A DNA stretch of 64,000 bases from Pseudomonas putida NBRC 14164 (GCF_000412675.1 NC_021505.1:186001-250000); one strand, 5' to 3'. Counted from the stretch's first letter, positions 28,542 through 39,342 are shown. The notes: a model not told the origin generated them from the sequence alone. Translations and numbers: made by a program.

Positions 28542-28644
28542 GGGGCCGCTGTGCGGCCCATCGCCGGCAAGCCAGCTCCCACAGGTACGTCACTGCGTTC
28601 AAGCCTCGTGTGTCACCTGTAGGGGCTGGCTTGCCGGCGATGGG
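28542..28644. repeat. REP pair, second sequence type
   Basis: GCCCATCGCCGGCAAGCCAG on the left mirrors CTGGCTTGCCGGCGATGGG on the right, with CTCCCACAGG and CCTGTAGGGG toward the centre. This is the CGCCGGCAAGCC variant, unlike the CGCGGG variant elsewhere in the window. The stretch 28645-28959 up to the FTR1 gene holds a solitary REP copy and no gene that I can support. Confidence 0.82.
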
Positions 28645-28803
28645 AGGATAATCCCCAAACCCGCTCGCTTCGGGTTCAGGACAATGTCCAAGCCGTAACT
28701 GCTCTGAATGGGGACGATCCATGTTCCCTGCCTCCTGTTGGTTTGCACATCAGGCTAGTGACGATGGCTCAATTGGCGATTACTCAATTGGTACCCAGTG
28801 TTT

Positions 28804-28849
28804 CCTGTGGGATCGGCGTGGCCGCCATCGCCGGCAAAGCCATCCCCCA
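28804..28849. repeat. Solitary degenerate REP element
   Basis: CCTGTGGGATCGGCGTGG, then CATCGCCGGCAAAGCCATCC, is a single, diverged copy of the same REP variant as the pair at 28542-28644. No inverted partner is seen beside it. Confidence 0.55.
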
Positions 28850-28959
28850 CTGATCAGCGCAGGTTCTGAGGGCGGCGGAATGCTTGTCATCTGATTTGTA
28901 GCAAGATTTTTCATGAAATCCGCCCAGCACCCTTGAGCGAAGGCAAGTCGGAGTGAACA

Positions 28960-30903
28960 ATGTTCTCTTTCGCATTCCCTTCGAGACTGGCCATGAAAAC
29001 CCGTTCCTGTCTGCTTGCCTGGCTGCCGGCTATATTGCTTGGCCCGGTGCTGGCGCTGTGCAGCACCCTGGCGCAGGCCGAGTCCCCCGCCGAGGCCGGC
29101 AAGGCCCTGCACCTGCTGGACTACATCGGCGCCGACTACCCGCCGACCGTGCAAGGCGGCAAAGTGATCGACGAGGGCGAATACCGCGAGCAACAGGAAT
29201 TCAGCGCGGTATTGGCCGACCTGGTCAAAGCCCTGCCCACAAATACCGAGCAAAAAGCCCTGGAACAGGGCGTCCAGGCGTTACGCCAGGCCATTGATCA
29301 GCGACAGGAGGGCACCGCTGTCGCCCGGCAGGCCCGCCAGCTGGGCGCGCGACTGGCAGTGGCCTACGAGGTCAGCCAGGCCCCGGTGATCACACCTGAC
29401 CCGGCCCGTGGCGCTTCGCTTTATGCGCAAAACTGCTCGATCTGCCACGGAGACACCGGCGCAGGCGACGGCCCCGCTGGCGTGGGCCTGGAGCCTGCGC
29501 CCGCCAACCTGCGTGATGTCGTGCGTCTGGACCAGTTGAGCCTGTTCGACCTCTACAACACCCTGGCCCTGGGCATCGACGGCACTGAGATGCCGTCCTT
29601 TGCCGACCAGCTGGATGATCGCCAGCGCTGGGATGTGGCCGCCTATATCGCCAGCTTCACCGCCAAGCCGGAAGCCGGCAAAGGCGACAAGACCTGGAAC
29701 ATCGCCGACCTGGCTCGCCAGACCCCGGCCGAAGTCGCCGCCAACGAAGGCAGCGCGGTCGTGGAAGCTTTCCGTGCCCAGCGTGCCCAGCCGCCGCAAG
29801 TCAAGCGCGGCCCGGCGCAACTGCTCGAATACACTGCCAACACGCTGGACAAAAGCTTGGCCGCCTACCGCGCAGGTGACCACGACCAGGCCTATGACCT
29901 GTCGGTAGCGGCCTATCTGGAAGGCTTCGAGCTGGTGGAAAGCTCGCTGGACAACATCGACACCCAGGCGCGCAAGGACACCGAAAAATCCCTGATGGCC
30001 TACCGTCAGTCCCTGCAGGATGGCCTGCCCGTGGCTCAGGCCGAACAGCGTCTGGCTGAGGCAAAGAGCAGGCTCGACCAGGCCGCCAAGCTGTTGGGCA
30101 GCGACGGCCTGAGCTGGTCGCTGAGTTATATCTCCGGTTTGCTGATCCTGCTGCGCGAAGGCCTGGAGGCAATTCTGGTGCTGGCGGCGATCCTGGCCTT
30201 CCTCCGTAACACCGGGCAGCAGTCGGCGGTACGCAGCGTCAACATCGGGTGGGGGCTGGCGCTGGTCGCCGGGTTCGCCACCTGGGCGGTGGCGGCCTAT
30301 GTGATCGATGTGGGCGGCGCCCAGCGCGAACTGCTGGAAGGCTGCACGGCGCTGTTTGCCGCGGTGATGGTGCTATGGCTCGGTGTATGGATGCATGACC
30401 GCCGCCACGCTGCTGCCTGGAAGGACTACATCAAAAGCAGCCTGGTCAGCGGCGGCGGGCGCTTTGGCTTTGCGATGCTGGCGTTTTTCTCGGTGTACCG
30501 CGAACTGTTCGAAGTGATCCTGTTCTACGAAACCCTGTGGTTGCAGGCAGGCCCTGCCGGGCACCAGGCGGTGCTGGCGGGTGGCGCCACGGCGCTGGTG
30601 CTGCTGGTGGGCCTGGCCTGGGTGATCTTGCGCGGTTCTGCCAAGCTGCCGCTGACGCTGTTCTTCAGCATCAACGCCGCGCTGCTTTGCGCGCTGTCGG
30701 TGGTGTTTGCGGGGCATGGCGTGAAGGCGCTGCAAGAAGCCGGGGTGCTGGGCACACGGCCGGTGGCGTTCTTCGAGTTCGATTGGCTGGGCATTCACGC
30801 TGATGCCTACTCGCTGTCGGCACAGGCGGTGGCCTTGCTGGCCATCGTGTTCCTGTATGGGCGCTCGTGGCTGGTGGAAAAGCGCAGGGCAACGGCCAAC
30901 TGA
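28960..30903 (+). CDS. Cytochrome c - FTR1 iron permease fusion protein
   Basis: The 647-residue protein has a signal peptide (cleavage near residue 40 after TLAQA). A periplasmic cytochrome c domain follows, with haem motif CSICH (159-163) and likely axial Met211 in TEMPSF. A helical linker (about 250-380) leads to a seven-helix FTR1 permease domain. FTR1 iron-binding motifs are present as REGLE (399-403) and RELFE (514-518). FTR1 proteins import iron, usually after ferrous iron is oxidised, so the attached haem domain may accept the electron. GGAG at 28950-28953 supports ATG 28960; ATG 28993 is an alternative. No EfeO or EfeB gene is nearby, so it seems to act alone. Confidence 0.9.
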   Translation: MFSFAFPSRLAMKTRSCLLAWLPAILLGPVLALCSTLAQAESPAEAGKALHLLDYIGADYPPTVQGGKVIDEGEYREQQEFSAVLADLVKALPTNTEQKALEQGVQALRQAIDQRQEGTAVARQARQLGARLAVAYEVSQAPVITPDPARGASLYAQNCSICHGDTGAGDGPAGVGLEPAPANLRDVVRLDQLSLFDLYNTLALGIDGTEMPSFADQLDDRQRWDVAAYIASFTAKPEAGKGDKTWNIADLARQTPAEVAANEGSAVVEAFRAQRAQPPQVKRGPAQLLEYTANTLDKSLAAYRAGDHDQAYDLSVAAYLEGFELVESSLDNIDTQARKDTEKSLMAYRQSLQDGLPVAQAEQRLAEAKSRLDQAAKLLGSDGLSWSLSYISGLLILLREGLEAILVLAAILAFLRNTGQQSAVRSVNIGWGLALVAGFATWAVAAYVIDVGGAQRELLEGCTALFAAVMVLWLGVWMHDRRHAAAWKDYIKSSLVSGGGRFGFAMLAFFSVYRELFEVILFYETLWLQAGPAGHQAVLAGGATALVLLVGLAWVILRGSAKLPLTLFFSINAALLCALSVVFAGHGVKALQEAGVLGTRPVAFFEFDWLGIHADAYSLSAQAVALLAIVFLYGRSWLVEKRRATAN

Positions 30904-30906
30904 CCG

Positions 30907-30925
30907 GGGGCCGCAGCGCGGCCCC
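30907..30925 (+). terminator. Hairpin after the FTR1 gene
   Basis: GGGGCCGC-AGC-GCGGCCCC is a perfect 8-bp stem with a 3-base loop four bases after the stop codon. It is followed by TTGTGATCT without a long T-run. It separates convergent genes and is likely a terminator. Confidence 0.6.
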
Positions 30926-30938
30926 TTGTGATCTCTGT

Positions 30939-31184
30939 TCAGGCCGGCTGTGGCGCCTTGAGGATGTTCTGCAGCAGCTGGACACTGTCAACGGCGTCGT
31001 GACCCAGGCTGGTCAGGTAGCCGCCATCGGGTTGATCGGTCAGCCCCTTTTCATGCAGGCGTTGCGCAGCGGCGACCAGGGCAGGGGCGGCGTTGCTGTT
31101 TATCTTGATGCCTTCCTGGCTGCTGTCGTGTTTGAACAGCGCGAGTACTTCCAGTTCAGCGATCAGATCGGGGGTAAAAGACAT
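30939..31184 (-). CDS. TIGR02647-family small protein
   Basis: The 81-residue protein begins MSFTPDLIAELEVLALF and contains QRLHEKGLTDQPDGGYLTSL, the hallmark of the gammaproteobacterial TIGR02647 family. The fold looks like a small winged helix, and members have been called DNA-binding without proof. It is convergent with the FTR1 gene and is followed on its upstream side by another small gene in the same direction. Confidence 0.82.
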   Translation of the reverse strand: MSFTPDLIAELEVLALFKHDSSQEGIKINSNAAPALVAAAQRLHEKGLTDQPDGGYLTSLGHDAVDSVQLLQNILKAPQPA

Positions 31185-31253
31185 GGCGACTCCTGACTTC
31201 CAGACAAGGATGGCGGCACCGCTTACGGTGCCTGACCTTCGAGTGTAGTCGGG

Positions 31254-31553
31254 TTATTCGTCCTCGCCTTGATCCATCTCAGGCGGCAGCTCCGGCAGCG
31301 CCCGCAACGCGTTCTCGTACCACTCGCCGTTGAACGCGCGGTCTTCCACCAGCATGTTGTCGATTTCAAAGGCCAGCACATGGGCCATCAGGTTGAGGAT
31401 GTCCTCGCGCTCGTAACCGACCAGGGTCAGCTTGTTGAAGGTGGCCTTGGCCGCAGGCGGTTCGCCGCTTTCAATCTGGTTTTCGATGGCCTGGGTCAGT
31501 GTCGCCTCGGCGAAGGCTTCGTCGTCATTGTCGATGTCGGTGGGCTCGCTCAT
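31254..31553 (-). CDS. Small acidic conserved protein, function unknown
   Basis: The 99-residue protein starts MSEPTDIDNDDEAFAEATLT and ends PPEMDQGEDE. It is very acidic, mostly helical and without a signal peptide or membrane helix. AGGAG lies 7 bases before ATG 31553, and an upstream ATG at 31589 lacks such a site. It is divergent from the GST-like gene. I do not recognise a function. Confidence 0.75.
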   Translation of the reverse strand: MSEPTDIDNDDEAFAEATLTQAIENQIESGEPPAAKATFNKLTLVGYEREDILNLMAHVLAFEIDNMLVEDRAFNGEWYENALRALPELPPEMDQGEDE

Positions 31554-31700
31554 GGCGGTACTCCTGTGATGGGATGCACAGTGTGCCACGCCCGTGGCGG
31601 CAATGCCCGGGCATTGACGGGGTGCATGACGCTGGTCAGGGGCGGGCTTAGGGTCTATAAAAGCCGGGCCAACCCCTTACGGCCTGGAGGCTGTTACCTC

Positions 31701-32363
31701 ATGCTCAAGCTTCATGGATTCTCGGTCAGCAACTACTACAACATGGTCAAGCTGGCCCTGCTGGAAAAAGGCCTGCCCTTCGAAGAAGTCACCTTCTATG
31801 GCGGCCAGGCGCCACAGGCGCTGGAAGTGAGCCCGCGGGGCAAGGTGCCGGTGCTGCAGACCGAGCACGGCTTCCTCAGCGAAACCAGTGTAATCCTCGA
31901 CTACATCGAGCAGACCCAAGGCGGCAAGGCACTGCTGCCGGCCGACCCGTTCGGGCAGGCCAAGGTGCGTGAGCTGCTCAAGGAAATCGAGCTGTACATC
32001 GAGCTGCCGGCGCGTACTTGCTATGCCGAGTCGTTCTTCGGCATGTCGGTTGAGCCCTTGGTCAAAGAGAAAGCGCGTGCCGATTTGCTGGCCGGCTTTG
32101 CCACCCTCAAGCGCAACGGTCGCTTTGCGCCCTATGTTGCGGGTGAGCAGCTGACGCTGGCAGACCTGATGTTCTGCTTCTCGGTCGACCTGGCTTATGC
32201 CGTGGGCAAGAAAGTGCTGAACATCGACTTTTTGGCCGACTTCCCGCAGGCCAAGGCGTTGCTGCAGCTGATGGGCGAGAACCCGCACATGGCGCGGATC
32301 GTGGCGGACAAGGAAGCGTCGATGCCGGCCTTCATGGAGATGATCCGCAGCGGCAAGCGCTGA
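31701..32363 (+). CDS. Glutathione S-transferase family protein
   Basis: The 220-residue protein has an N-terminal thioredoxin-like domain (MLKLHGFSVSNYYNMVKLAL, then GKVPVLQTEHGFLSETSVIL with the cis-Pro and glutathione-binding ES/T motif). A helical C-terminal domain with GEQLTLADLMFCFSVDLA follows. Ser9 or a Tyr nearby could activate the thiol. Such enzymes conjugate or reduce electrophiles in the cytoplasm. GGAGG lies 10 bases before ATG 31701. The gene is followed by a REP pair and is convergent with argH. Confidence 0.88.
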   Translation: MLKLHGFSVSNYYNMVKLALLEKGLPFEEVTFYGGQAPQALEVSPRGKVPVLQTEHGFLSETSVILDYIEQTQGGKALLPADPFGQAKVRELLKEIELYIELPARTCYAESFFGMSVEPLVKEKARADLLAGFATLKRNGRFAPYVAGEQLTLADLMFCFSVDLAYAVGKKVLNIDFLADFPQAKALLQLMGENPHMARIVADKEASMPAFMEMIRSGKR

Positions 32364-32376
32364 GTCTGGTGTTGAG

Positions 32377-32466
32377 CCCTTCGCGGGCATGCCCGCTCCC
32401 ACAGGTCTGCACCGTTTTTGAAACTTGTGCAATACCTGTGGGAGCGGGCGTGCCCGCGAACGAGGG
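32377..32466. repeat. REP pair between convergent GST and argH genes
   Basis: CCCTTCGCGGGCATGCCCGC with TCCCACAGG is mirrored by CCTGTGGGAGCGGGCGTGCC and CGCGAACGAGGG. The pair forms a hairpin in the short space between two convergent genes. Confidence 0.85.
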
Positions 32467-32477
32467 CGAAGCCCTCG
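32461..32477 (-). terminator. Hairpin just after argH
   Basis: CGAGGGC-GAA-GCCCTCG is a perfect 7-bp stem with a 3-base loop, 9 bases beyond the argH stop. There is no T-run. It may end argH transcripts together with the adjoining REP pair. Confidence 0.45.
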
Positions 32478-32486
32478 CCTTGGGGG

Positions 32487-33881
<1,395 letters not shown>

Positions 33882-34177
33882 GGATTCACTCATTGCAGGC
33901 GTGAACGAAAAAGTGGCGCCGATAATAGCAGGGTTGGGCTGGCTGCCGCAGGGCGCCGGTCGAGAGAAATGCCCGGAAAATGGCAGAGAAGGATTTTAAG
34001 GAATGAACGGCAGTGTTCCACGGACCGTCTACAGTTGGACAAAGGACTGGCGGTGAATCTGCCGTCCGAGTGAATCTTTGGCCATCGCACCGGTCTAGAG
34101 CGTGACCGCAGTGTCGCTCGAACCACACCTGTCTACGCTATACCTGTGCGAGACTCATTCAGGAATCCAGCGCAATT

Positions 34178-34921
34178 ATGAATGTCCTGATCGTTGATGA
34201 CGAACCCCAAGGCCGTGAACGCCTCAGCCGGCTACTCGGCGAACTGGAGGGTTACACCGTGCTGGAGCCCAGCGCCACCAACGGCGAGGAGGCCCTTGCG
34301 CTGATCGAAAGCCTCAAGCCCGATGTGGTCCTGCTGGACATCGGCATGCCAGGCCTGGATGGCCTGCAGGTAGCCGCTCGCCTGTGCGAACGCGAGGCGC
34401 CGCCGGCGGTGGTGTTTTGCACCGGGGATGACGAATACGGTGCCGAGGCATTCAAGGACAGTACCCTCAGCCATGTGACCAAGCCGTTCCAGGCCCAGGC
34501 GTTGCGCGATGCCTTGCGCAAGGCCGAAAAACCCAACCGCGCCCAGTTGGCGGCGCTTACCCGGCCGGCCAATGAAGGTGGCGGCCCACGTAGCCACATC
34601 AGTGCCCGCACGCGTAAAGGCATCGAGCTGATTCCTTTGCCCCAGGTGATCTATTTCATTGCCGACCACAAATACGTCACCTTGCGCCACGAGGCCGGGG
34701 AAGTGCTGCTCGACGAGCCGCTCAAAGCCCTGGAGGATGAATTTGGCGAACGCTTCGTGCGTATTCACCGCAATGCGCTGGTTGCCCGCGAGCGCATAGA
34801 ACGCTTGCAGCGTACCCCGCTGGGGCACTTTCAGCTGTACCTGAAAGGCCTGGACGGTGATGCCCTGACAGTCAGCCGCCGGCATGTTGCCGGCGTGCGC
34901 AAGATGATGCAGACCCTCTGA
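34178..34921 (+). CDS. algR: AlgR, LytTR-type response regulator
   Basis: The 247-residue protein has a receiver domain with the acidic pocket DDE (7-9), phosphoacceptor Asp54 in LLDIGMPG and Lys102. A LytTR DNA-binding domain (about 140-240) follows, with GIELIPLPQVIYFIADHKYV and RIHRNALVARERIE. In P. aeruginosa, AlgR controls alginate, twitching and other surface-related genes and works with the sensor FimS (AlgZ). No sensor kinase gene lies directly upstream here, where argH is divergent. A REP pair separates it from hemC. Confidence 0.95.
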   Translation: MNVLIVDDEPQGRERLSRLLGELEGYTVLEPSATNGEEALALIESLKPDVVLLDIGMPGLDGLQVAARLCEREAPPAVVFCTGDDEYGAEAFKDSTLSHVTKPFQAQALRDALRKAEKPNRAQLAALTRPANEGGGPRSHISARTRKGIELIPLPQVIYFIADHKYVTLRHEAGEVLLDEPLKALEDEFGERFVRIHRNALVARERIERLQRTPLGHFQLYLKGLDGDALTVSRRHVAGVRKMMQTL

Positions 34922-34941
34922 CACGGCGCCCGCATGGCAAG

Positions 34942-35045
34942 GGCTGTGCCCTTGTTTGCGGGTAAACCCGCTCCCACAGGTTGATCATTGGCCTGTAGAG
35001 CGGCACCTCACCCTGTGGGAGCGGCTTTAGCCGCGAAGAGGCCCT
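34942..35045. repeat. REP pair between algR and hemC
   Basis: GTTTGCGGGTAAACCCGCTC with CCACAGG on the left faces CCTGTGGGAGCGGCTTTAGC with CGCGAAGAGGCCC on the right. The arms are less alike than in the other pairs, which suggests an older insertion. Confidence 0.78.
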
Positions 35046-35120
35046 CAGCTGATCCACATCTGCAAGCGATAAAGGAGATGCTGTTATCATCGGCGGCATT
35101 TCTCTGGATCGGGGCGTTCC

Positions 35121-36062
35121 ATGTCCACTCGCGAAATCCGCATTGCCACCCGTAAAAGTGCCTTGGCCCTGTGGCAGGCCGAATACGTCAAAGCCCGCCT
35201 GGAGCAGGCCCACCCCGGTCTGCTGGTGACCCTGGTGCCCATGGTCAGCCGGGGTGACAAGCTGCTCGACGCGCCGCTGGCAAAAATCGGCGGCAAGGGC
35301 CTGTTCGTCAAGGAGCTGGAAACCGCCCTGCTGGACAACGAAGCCGACATCGCCGTGCATTCGATGAAAGACGTGCCCATGGACTTCCCCGAAGGCCTGG
35401 GCCTGTACTGCATCTGCGAGCGTGAAGACCCGCGTGATGCCTTCGTTTCCAACACCTTTGACAGCCTTGAAGCGCTGCCTGCCGGCAGCATCGTCGGCAC
35501 TTCCAGCCTGCGCCGTCAGGCCCAGTTGCTGGCGCGCCGCCCGGACCTGCAAATCCGCTTCCTGCGGGGCAACGTCAATACGCGCCTGGCCAAGCTGGAC
35601 GCCGGCGAGTACGACGCCATCATCCTCGCCGCCGCCGGCCTGATCCGCCTCGGCTTTGAAGACCGCATCACCGCCACCATCAGCGTCGATGACAGCCTGC
35701 CGGCTGGCGGCCAGGGTGCGGTGGGCATCGAGTGCCGCAGTGCCGACCTCGAGATCCACGCACTCCTGGCGCCGCTGCACCATGCCGACACCGCCGACCG
35801 GGTAGTGGCCGAACGCGCCCTGAACAAACACCTGAATGGTGGCTGCCAGGTGCCGATTGCCTGCTACGCGGTGCTCGAAGGTGACCAGCTTTGGCTGCGT
35901 GGCCTGGTTGGCCAGCCGAGCGGGGGTACCCTGCTGGTGGCCGAAGCCCGTGCCCCTCGCGCTGGTGCCGAGACCTTGGGCGTACAGGTGGCCGAAGACC
36001 TGCTGGGCCAAGGTGCCGAGGCCATCCTCAAGGAAGTCTACGGCGAGGCCGGCCACCCGTGA
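35121..36062 (+). CDS. hemC: Porphobilinogen deaminase (hydroxymethylbilane synthase)
   Basis: The 313-residue cytoplasmic enzyme polymerises four porphobilinogen molecules to hydroxymethylbilane in haem synthesis. It has HSMKDVP (80-86), SSLRRQAQL (128-136), and Cys242 in [10 protein letters not shown], which holds the dipyrromethane cofactor. It is the first gene of a hemC-hemD-hemX-hemY series in which each start overlaps the previous stop or follows closely. The position next to algR is the standard Pseudomonas order. Confidence 0.97.
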   Translation: MSTREIRIATRKSALALWQAEYVKARLEQAHPGLLVTLVPMVSRGDKLLDAPLAKIGGKGLFVKELETALLDNEADIAVHSMKDVPMDFPEGLGLYCICEREDPRDAFVSNTFDSLEALPAGSIVGTSSLRRQAQLLARRPDLQIRFLRGNVNTRLAKLDAGEYDAIILAAAGLIRLGFEDRITATISVDDSLPAGGQGAVGIECRSADLEIHALLAPLHHADTADRVVAERALNKHLNGGCQVPIACYAVLEGDQLWLRGLVGQPSGGTLLVAEARAPRAGAETLGVQVAEDLLGQGAEAILKEVYGEAGHP

Positions 36063-36826
36063 GCCAATGGCGCCTGCTGCTGACCCGGCCTGCCGAGGAC
36101 TGTGCGGCGCTGGCGCAAAGCCTGGCGGCAGCGGGGGTGGGCAGCAGCTGCCTGCCGCTGCTGGCGATAGAGCCCGTCACCGTGGAGCCCCGGCAGCGTC
36201 TTCTGCTGGAAGGCCTGCATGGCTTCCAGGCGATCATCGTGGTCAGCAAGCCAGCTGCCCGGTTGTTGCTTGAGCAACTGGCCGAAGCCAGCCTGCAGCC
36301 GCCACGGCAAGGCTGGTTCACCGTGGGTGAGGCAACCGCTGCAGTGCTGCAGGGCGCCGGGCTGGAGGTAAACACTCCGCCGCGTGGCGATGACAGCGAA
36401 GCCTTGCTGGCGTTACCGGCCCTGCTTCAGGCCGTTGCCGTGCCTGCAGCGCGTGTCCTGGTCGTGCGCGGCGTCGGAGGTCGCGAACTGCTGGCAGAGC
36501 GTCTTGCAGAGCAAGGTGCTAGTGTCGAATATCTGGAACTGTATCGTCGCTGCCTGCCGGATTACCCGGCGGGCACCCTGAAGCGCCGCATCGAAGCGGA
36601 ACGCCTCAATGGCCTGGTGGTCAGCAGTGGGCAGGGTTTTGAACATCTGCAGCAGCTGGCTGGCGCGGATTGGCCGCAGCTGGCACGCCTGCCGCTGTTC
36701 GTGCCCAGCCCACGGGTTGCCGAACAGGCCCGGGCCGCTGGGGCCCAACAGGTTGTGGATTGCCGTGGCGCCAGTGCCACGGCCTTGCTGGTAGCCGTGC
36801 AGCGCAGCGCTGCACCTGCCTCTTAA
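36059..36826 (+). CDS. hemD: Uroporphyrinogen-III synthase
   Basis: The 255-residue protein starts with GTG 36059, which overlaps the hemC stop (GTGA), and begins [19 protein letters not shown]. It has the two-domain HemD fold with loosely conserved motifs such as [23 protein letters not shown] and [11 protein letters not shown]. It closes hydroxymethylbilane into uroporphyrinogen III. Family members share little sequence, but position and length agree. Confidence 0.94.
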   Translation: MSQWRLLLTRPAEDCAALAQSLAAAGVGSSCLPLLAIEPVTVEPRQRLLLEGLHGFQAIIVVSKPAARLLLEQLAEASLQPPRQGWFTVGEATAAVLQGAGLEVNTPPRGDDSEALLALPALLQAVAVPAARVLVVRGVGGRELLAERLAEQGASVEYLELYRRCLPDYPAGTLKRRIEAERLNGLVVSSGQGFEHLQQLAGADWPQLARLPLFVPSPRVAEQARAAGAQQVVDCRGASATALLVAVQRSAAPAS

Positions 36827-36871
36827 GGCGCTAAGCTGAACGCGATGCGCCCCCATGCAAAGGATGGATAC

Positions 36872-37972
36872 GTGAGCGAGACTGTCTTGTCCAATAATGA
36901 TCAGCCGTCGGCACAGGCGCCGGCGGAACCTGTCACCGCCCCACCTGCCAAGCGCTCCGGCAGTGGCCTGGCAGCGCTGGCCTTGCTGCTGGGTGCGGCC
37001 GGGGTGGCAGTAGGTGGCTGGGGTGTCTGGCAGGTACGTCAACTGCAAGGCAGCGAGTTCAACCAGGGCCAGCACATCGAGGCGCTCACCCAGCGCGCAG
37101 AAGCCCTGCAGCAGCGCGAACAGCAGATCAGCGCGCAACTGGCCAGCCTGCCGGCGGCCAGCGAGCTGGAAGACCGCCGGCGCCTGGTGGCGCAATTGCA
37201 GGGCGACCAGCAGCGTCTCAGCCAGCGCCTGGAAACCGTGCTAGGCGAAAGCCGCAAAGAGTGGCGCCTGGCTGAAGCCGAGCACCTGTTGCGCCTGGCT
37301 ACCCTGCGCCTGTCGGCCTTGCAGGACATCACCAGCGCCAAGGCCCTGGTCGAAGGCGCCGACGAGATCCTGCGCGAGCAGAGCGACCCGGGTGCCTTCG
37401 CTGCCCGTGAGCAACTGGCACGCAGCCTGGCCACGCTCAACAGCACCCAGCAACCGGACCGTACCGGCCTGTTCCTGAAACTGGCTGCACAGCGTGAGCT
37501 GGTACAGCAGCTGAGTGCGCAGTCGCCCGAGTTCGACAGCAATGCCGATGCGCTGGGTGCCCTGACCGCCGACGGCGATGGTGCCAGCCGGCTGTCGCAG
37601 TGGTGGGCAGAAATCTCCAAGTACTTCCAGATCGACTTCAACGCCGATGAAAACGTGCGGCCACTGCTGGCCGGCCAGCAACTGAACCAGCTGCGCCTGG
37701 CCCTGAGCCTGACCATCGAGCAGGCCCAGTGGGCGGCGCTCAATGGTGACGCCAAGGTCTACACCCAGGCGCTGGACGACGCCCGCAGTGTGTTGTTGGC
37801 CAACTTCAACGCCGACAACCCGCAAAGCAAGGCCATGCTTGAGAGCCTCAATGCCCTGGCCGATCAGCCGGTGTCGGTGGTTACCCCCGACCTCAGCGAA
37901 AGCCTGGCGGCCGTGCAGGCCTACATTCAGCGCCGTCACCTGCCGGCTGAGGCTGAAGGGGGCAAACCATGA
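36872..37972 (+). CDS. hemX: HemX-like membrane protein of the haem operon
   Basis: From GTG 36872 the protein has 366 residues (an ATG at 36845 would add nine). The start VSETVLSNNDQPSAQAPAEP is followed by one membrane helix (about residues 38-60) and a long periplasmic coiled-coil-rich domain. HemX proteins have often been called uroporphyrin-III C-methyltransferase, but no methyltransferase motif is seen. They are thought to help organise later haem steps at the membrane. Its stop overlaps hemY (ATGA). Confidence 0.9.
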   Translation: MSETVLSNNDQPSAQAPAEPVTAPPAKRSGSGLAALALLLGAAGVAVGGWGVWQVRQLQGSEFNQGQHIEALTQRAEALQQREQQISAQLASLPAASELEDRRRLVAQLQGDQQRLSQRLETVLGESRKEWRLAEAEHLLRLATLRLSALQDITSAKALVEGADEILREQSDPGAFAAREQLARSLATLNSTQQPDRTGLFLKLAAQRELVQQLSAQSPEFDSNADALGALTADGDGASRLSQWWAEISKYFQIDFNADENVRPLLAGQQLNQLRLALSLTIEQAQWAALNGDAKVYTQALDDARSVLLANFNADNPQSKAMLESLNALADQPVSVVTPDLSESLAAVQAYIQRRHLPAEAEGGKP

Positions 37973-39207
37973 AGCGTGTCTACCTGCTGGCCGTGCTGGC
38001 AATCGTGATTGCCGCGGCACTGGGTATTGCGGTCGCCAAGCACAGCGGTTACGTACTGCTTTCCTATGGAAGCTTCCGCTATCAATCGGGGCTGTGGGCG
38101 GCCTTGGCCGGGCTGCTGGCCGTGGTCGCTCTGTTGTGGCTGTTGCGTTACCTGGTCGGCCTGGTGCTGACCTCCAGCGGTGTGGTCAACCCGTGGTCGC
38201 GGCGTAATCGCAGCCGGCGCATCCGTCTGGCCATCGAACAGGGCCAGCTGGACCTTGCCGAGGGCCGCTGGGCCAGTGCTCAACGCCACCTGCACCGTGC
38301 CGCCGAGGCTGAACGCCAGCCGCTGCTGTACTACCTCGGTGCCGCCCGTGCTGCCAACGAGCAGGGCCGCACCGAAGACAGCGACAACCTGCTGGAGCGC
38401 GCGCTGGAGCGTCAGCCGCAAGCAGAACTGGCCATCGCCCTGACCCATGCACAGTTGCAGATGGACCGTGGTGAAAGTGACGGCGCCCTGGAAACCCTGT
38501 TGGCCATGCAGGAACGCCACCCTCACAACGGCCAGGTGCTGCGCCTGCTGCAGCGCCTGTACCTGCAGCGCGGTGACTGGTCGGCACTGATTCGCCTGCT
38601 GCCCGACCTGCGCAAGGGCAAGGTGCTGCCTGCCGCGGAGCTGGCCGCTTTGGAGCAACGCGCCTGGGGCCAGAACCTGAGCCTGGCCACCACCCGTGGC
38701 GAAGATGCGCAAAGCGCACGTCAGGCCCTGGAACGCGCCTGGCAGCAGCTGACCGCGGCCCAGCGCCAGGAGCCGCAACTGGTGCTGGCCTACGCTGAGC
38801 AATTGCGCCAGGTAGGTGCCCAGAACGAAGCCGAGCAGGTGTTGCGCACCGCCCTCAAGCGTGGATACGAAAGCCACCTGGCCCGCCTGTACGGCCTGGT
38901 GCGCGGTGATGACCCGGCGCGCCAGCTGCAAACCGCCGAAGGCTGGCTCAAGGATCACCCGCAAGACGCCAGCCTGTTACTGACCCTGGGCCGCCTGAGC
39001 CTGCAGAACCGGCTGTGGGGCAAGGCGCGGGACTACCTGGAAAGCAGCCTGCGCATGGAACGCAACCCCGAGGCCTGTGCCGAACTGGCTCGCCTGCTCG
39101 CTGGCCTGGGCGAGACCGAGCGAAGCAACCAGCTGTTCCAGGAGGGCCTTGGCCTGCTGGACGAGCGCCTGCTGGCGCTGCCCCTGCCAGAAGGCGTACG
39201 CGCCTGA
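37969..39207 (+). CDS. hemY: HemY-like tetratricopeptide membrane protein
   Basis: The 412-residue protein has two N-terminal membrane helices (about residues 4-24 and 40-65) and a cytoplasmic or periplasmic TPR-rich domain, for example AEGRWASAQRHLHRAAEAE and LTLGRLSLQNRLWGKARDYL. This is the proteobacterial HemY, unrelated in sequence to the protoporphyrinogen oxidase of the same name. It is the last gene of the hemCDXY series. A strong hairpin follows. Confidence 0.92.
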   Translation: MKRVYLLAVLAIVIAAALGIAVAKHSGYVLLSYGSFRYQSGLWAALAGLLAVVALLWLLRYLVGLVLTSSGVVNPWSRRNRSRRIRLAIEQGQLDLAEGRWASAQRHLHRAAEAERQPLLYYLGAARAANEQGRTEDSDNLLERALERQPQAELAIALTHAQLQMDRGESDGALETLLAMQERHPHNGQVLRLLQRLYLQRGDWSALIRLLPDLRKGKVLPAAELAALEQRAWGQNLSLATTRGEDAQSARQALERAWQQLTAAQRQEPQLVLAYAEQLRQVGAQNEAEQVLRTALKRGYESHLARLYGLVRGDDPARQLQTAEGWLKDHPQDASLLLTLGRLSLQNRLWGKARDYLESSLRMERNPEACAELARLLAGLGETERSNQLFQEGLGLLDERLLALPLPEGVRA

Positions 39208-39213
39208 CCCACC

Positions 39214-39243
39214 CCAAAGCCCGCGCCAAGGTGCGGGCTTTGG
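39214..39243 (+). terminator. Hairpin after hemY
   Basis: CCAAAGCCCGC (39214-39224) pairs perfectly with GCGGGCTTTGG (39233-39243) across an 8-base loop, starting 6 bases after the hemY stop. The following TTAACTTTT-like stretch is short of a true T-run, but the position fits a terminator. Confidence 0.7.
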
Positions 39244-39342
39244 CGTTGGGTAACTTTTCTACCGCTGCCAGTTAGATCTGCAGTGCGGTTCCTCAGCCGC
39301 CTCCTACCGTATCGCTTGAAATTTCCTACGCCATTCAGCGAC

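Noticed and set aside
28644..28959. Search for an immunity or antitoxin gene after the Rhs tip
   Set aside because: Only REP DNA and short frames without ribosome-binding sites were found between 28645 and 28959.
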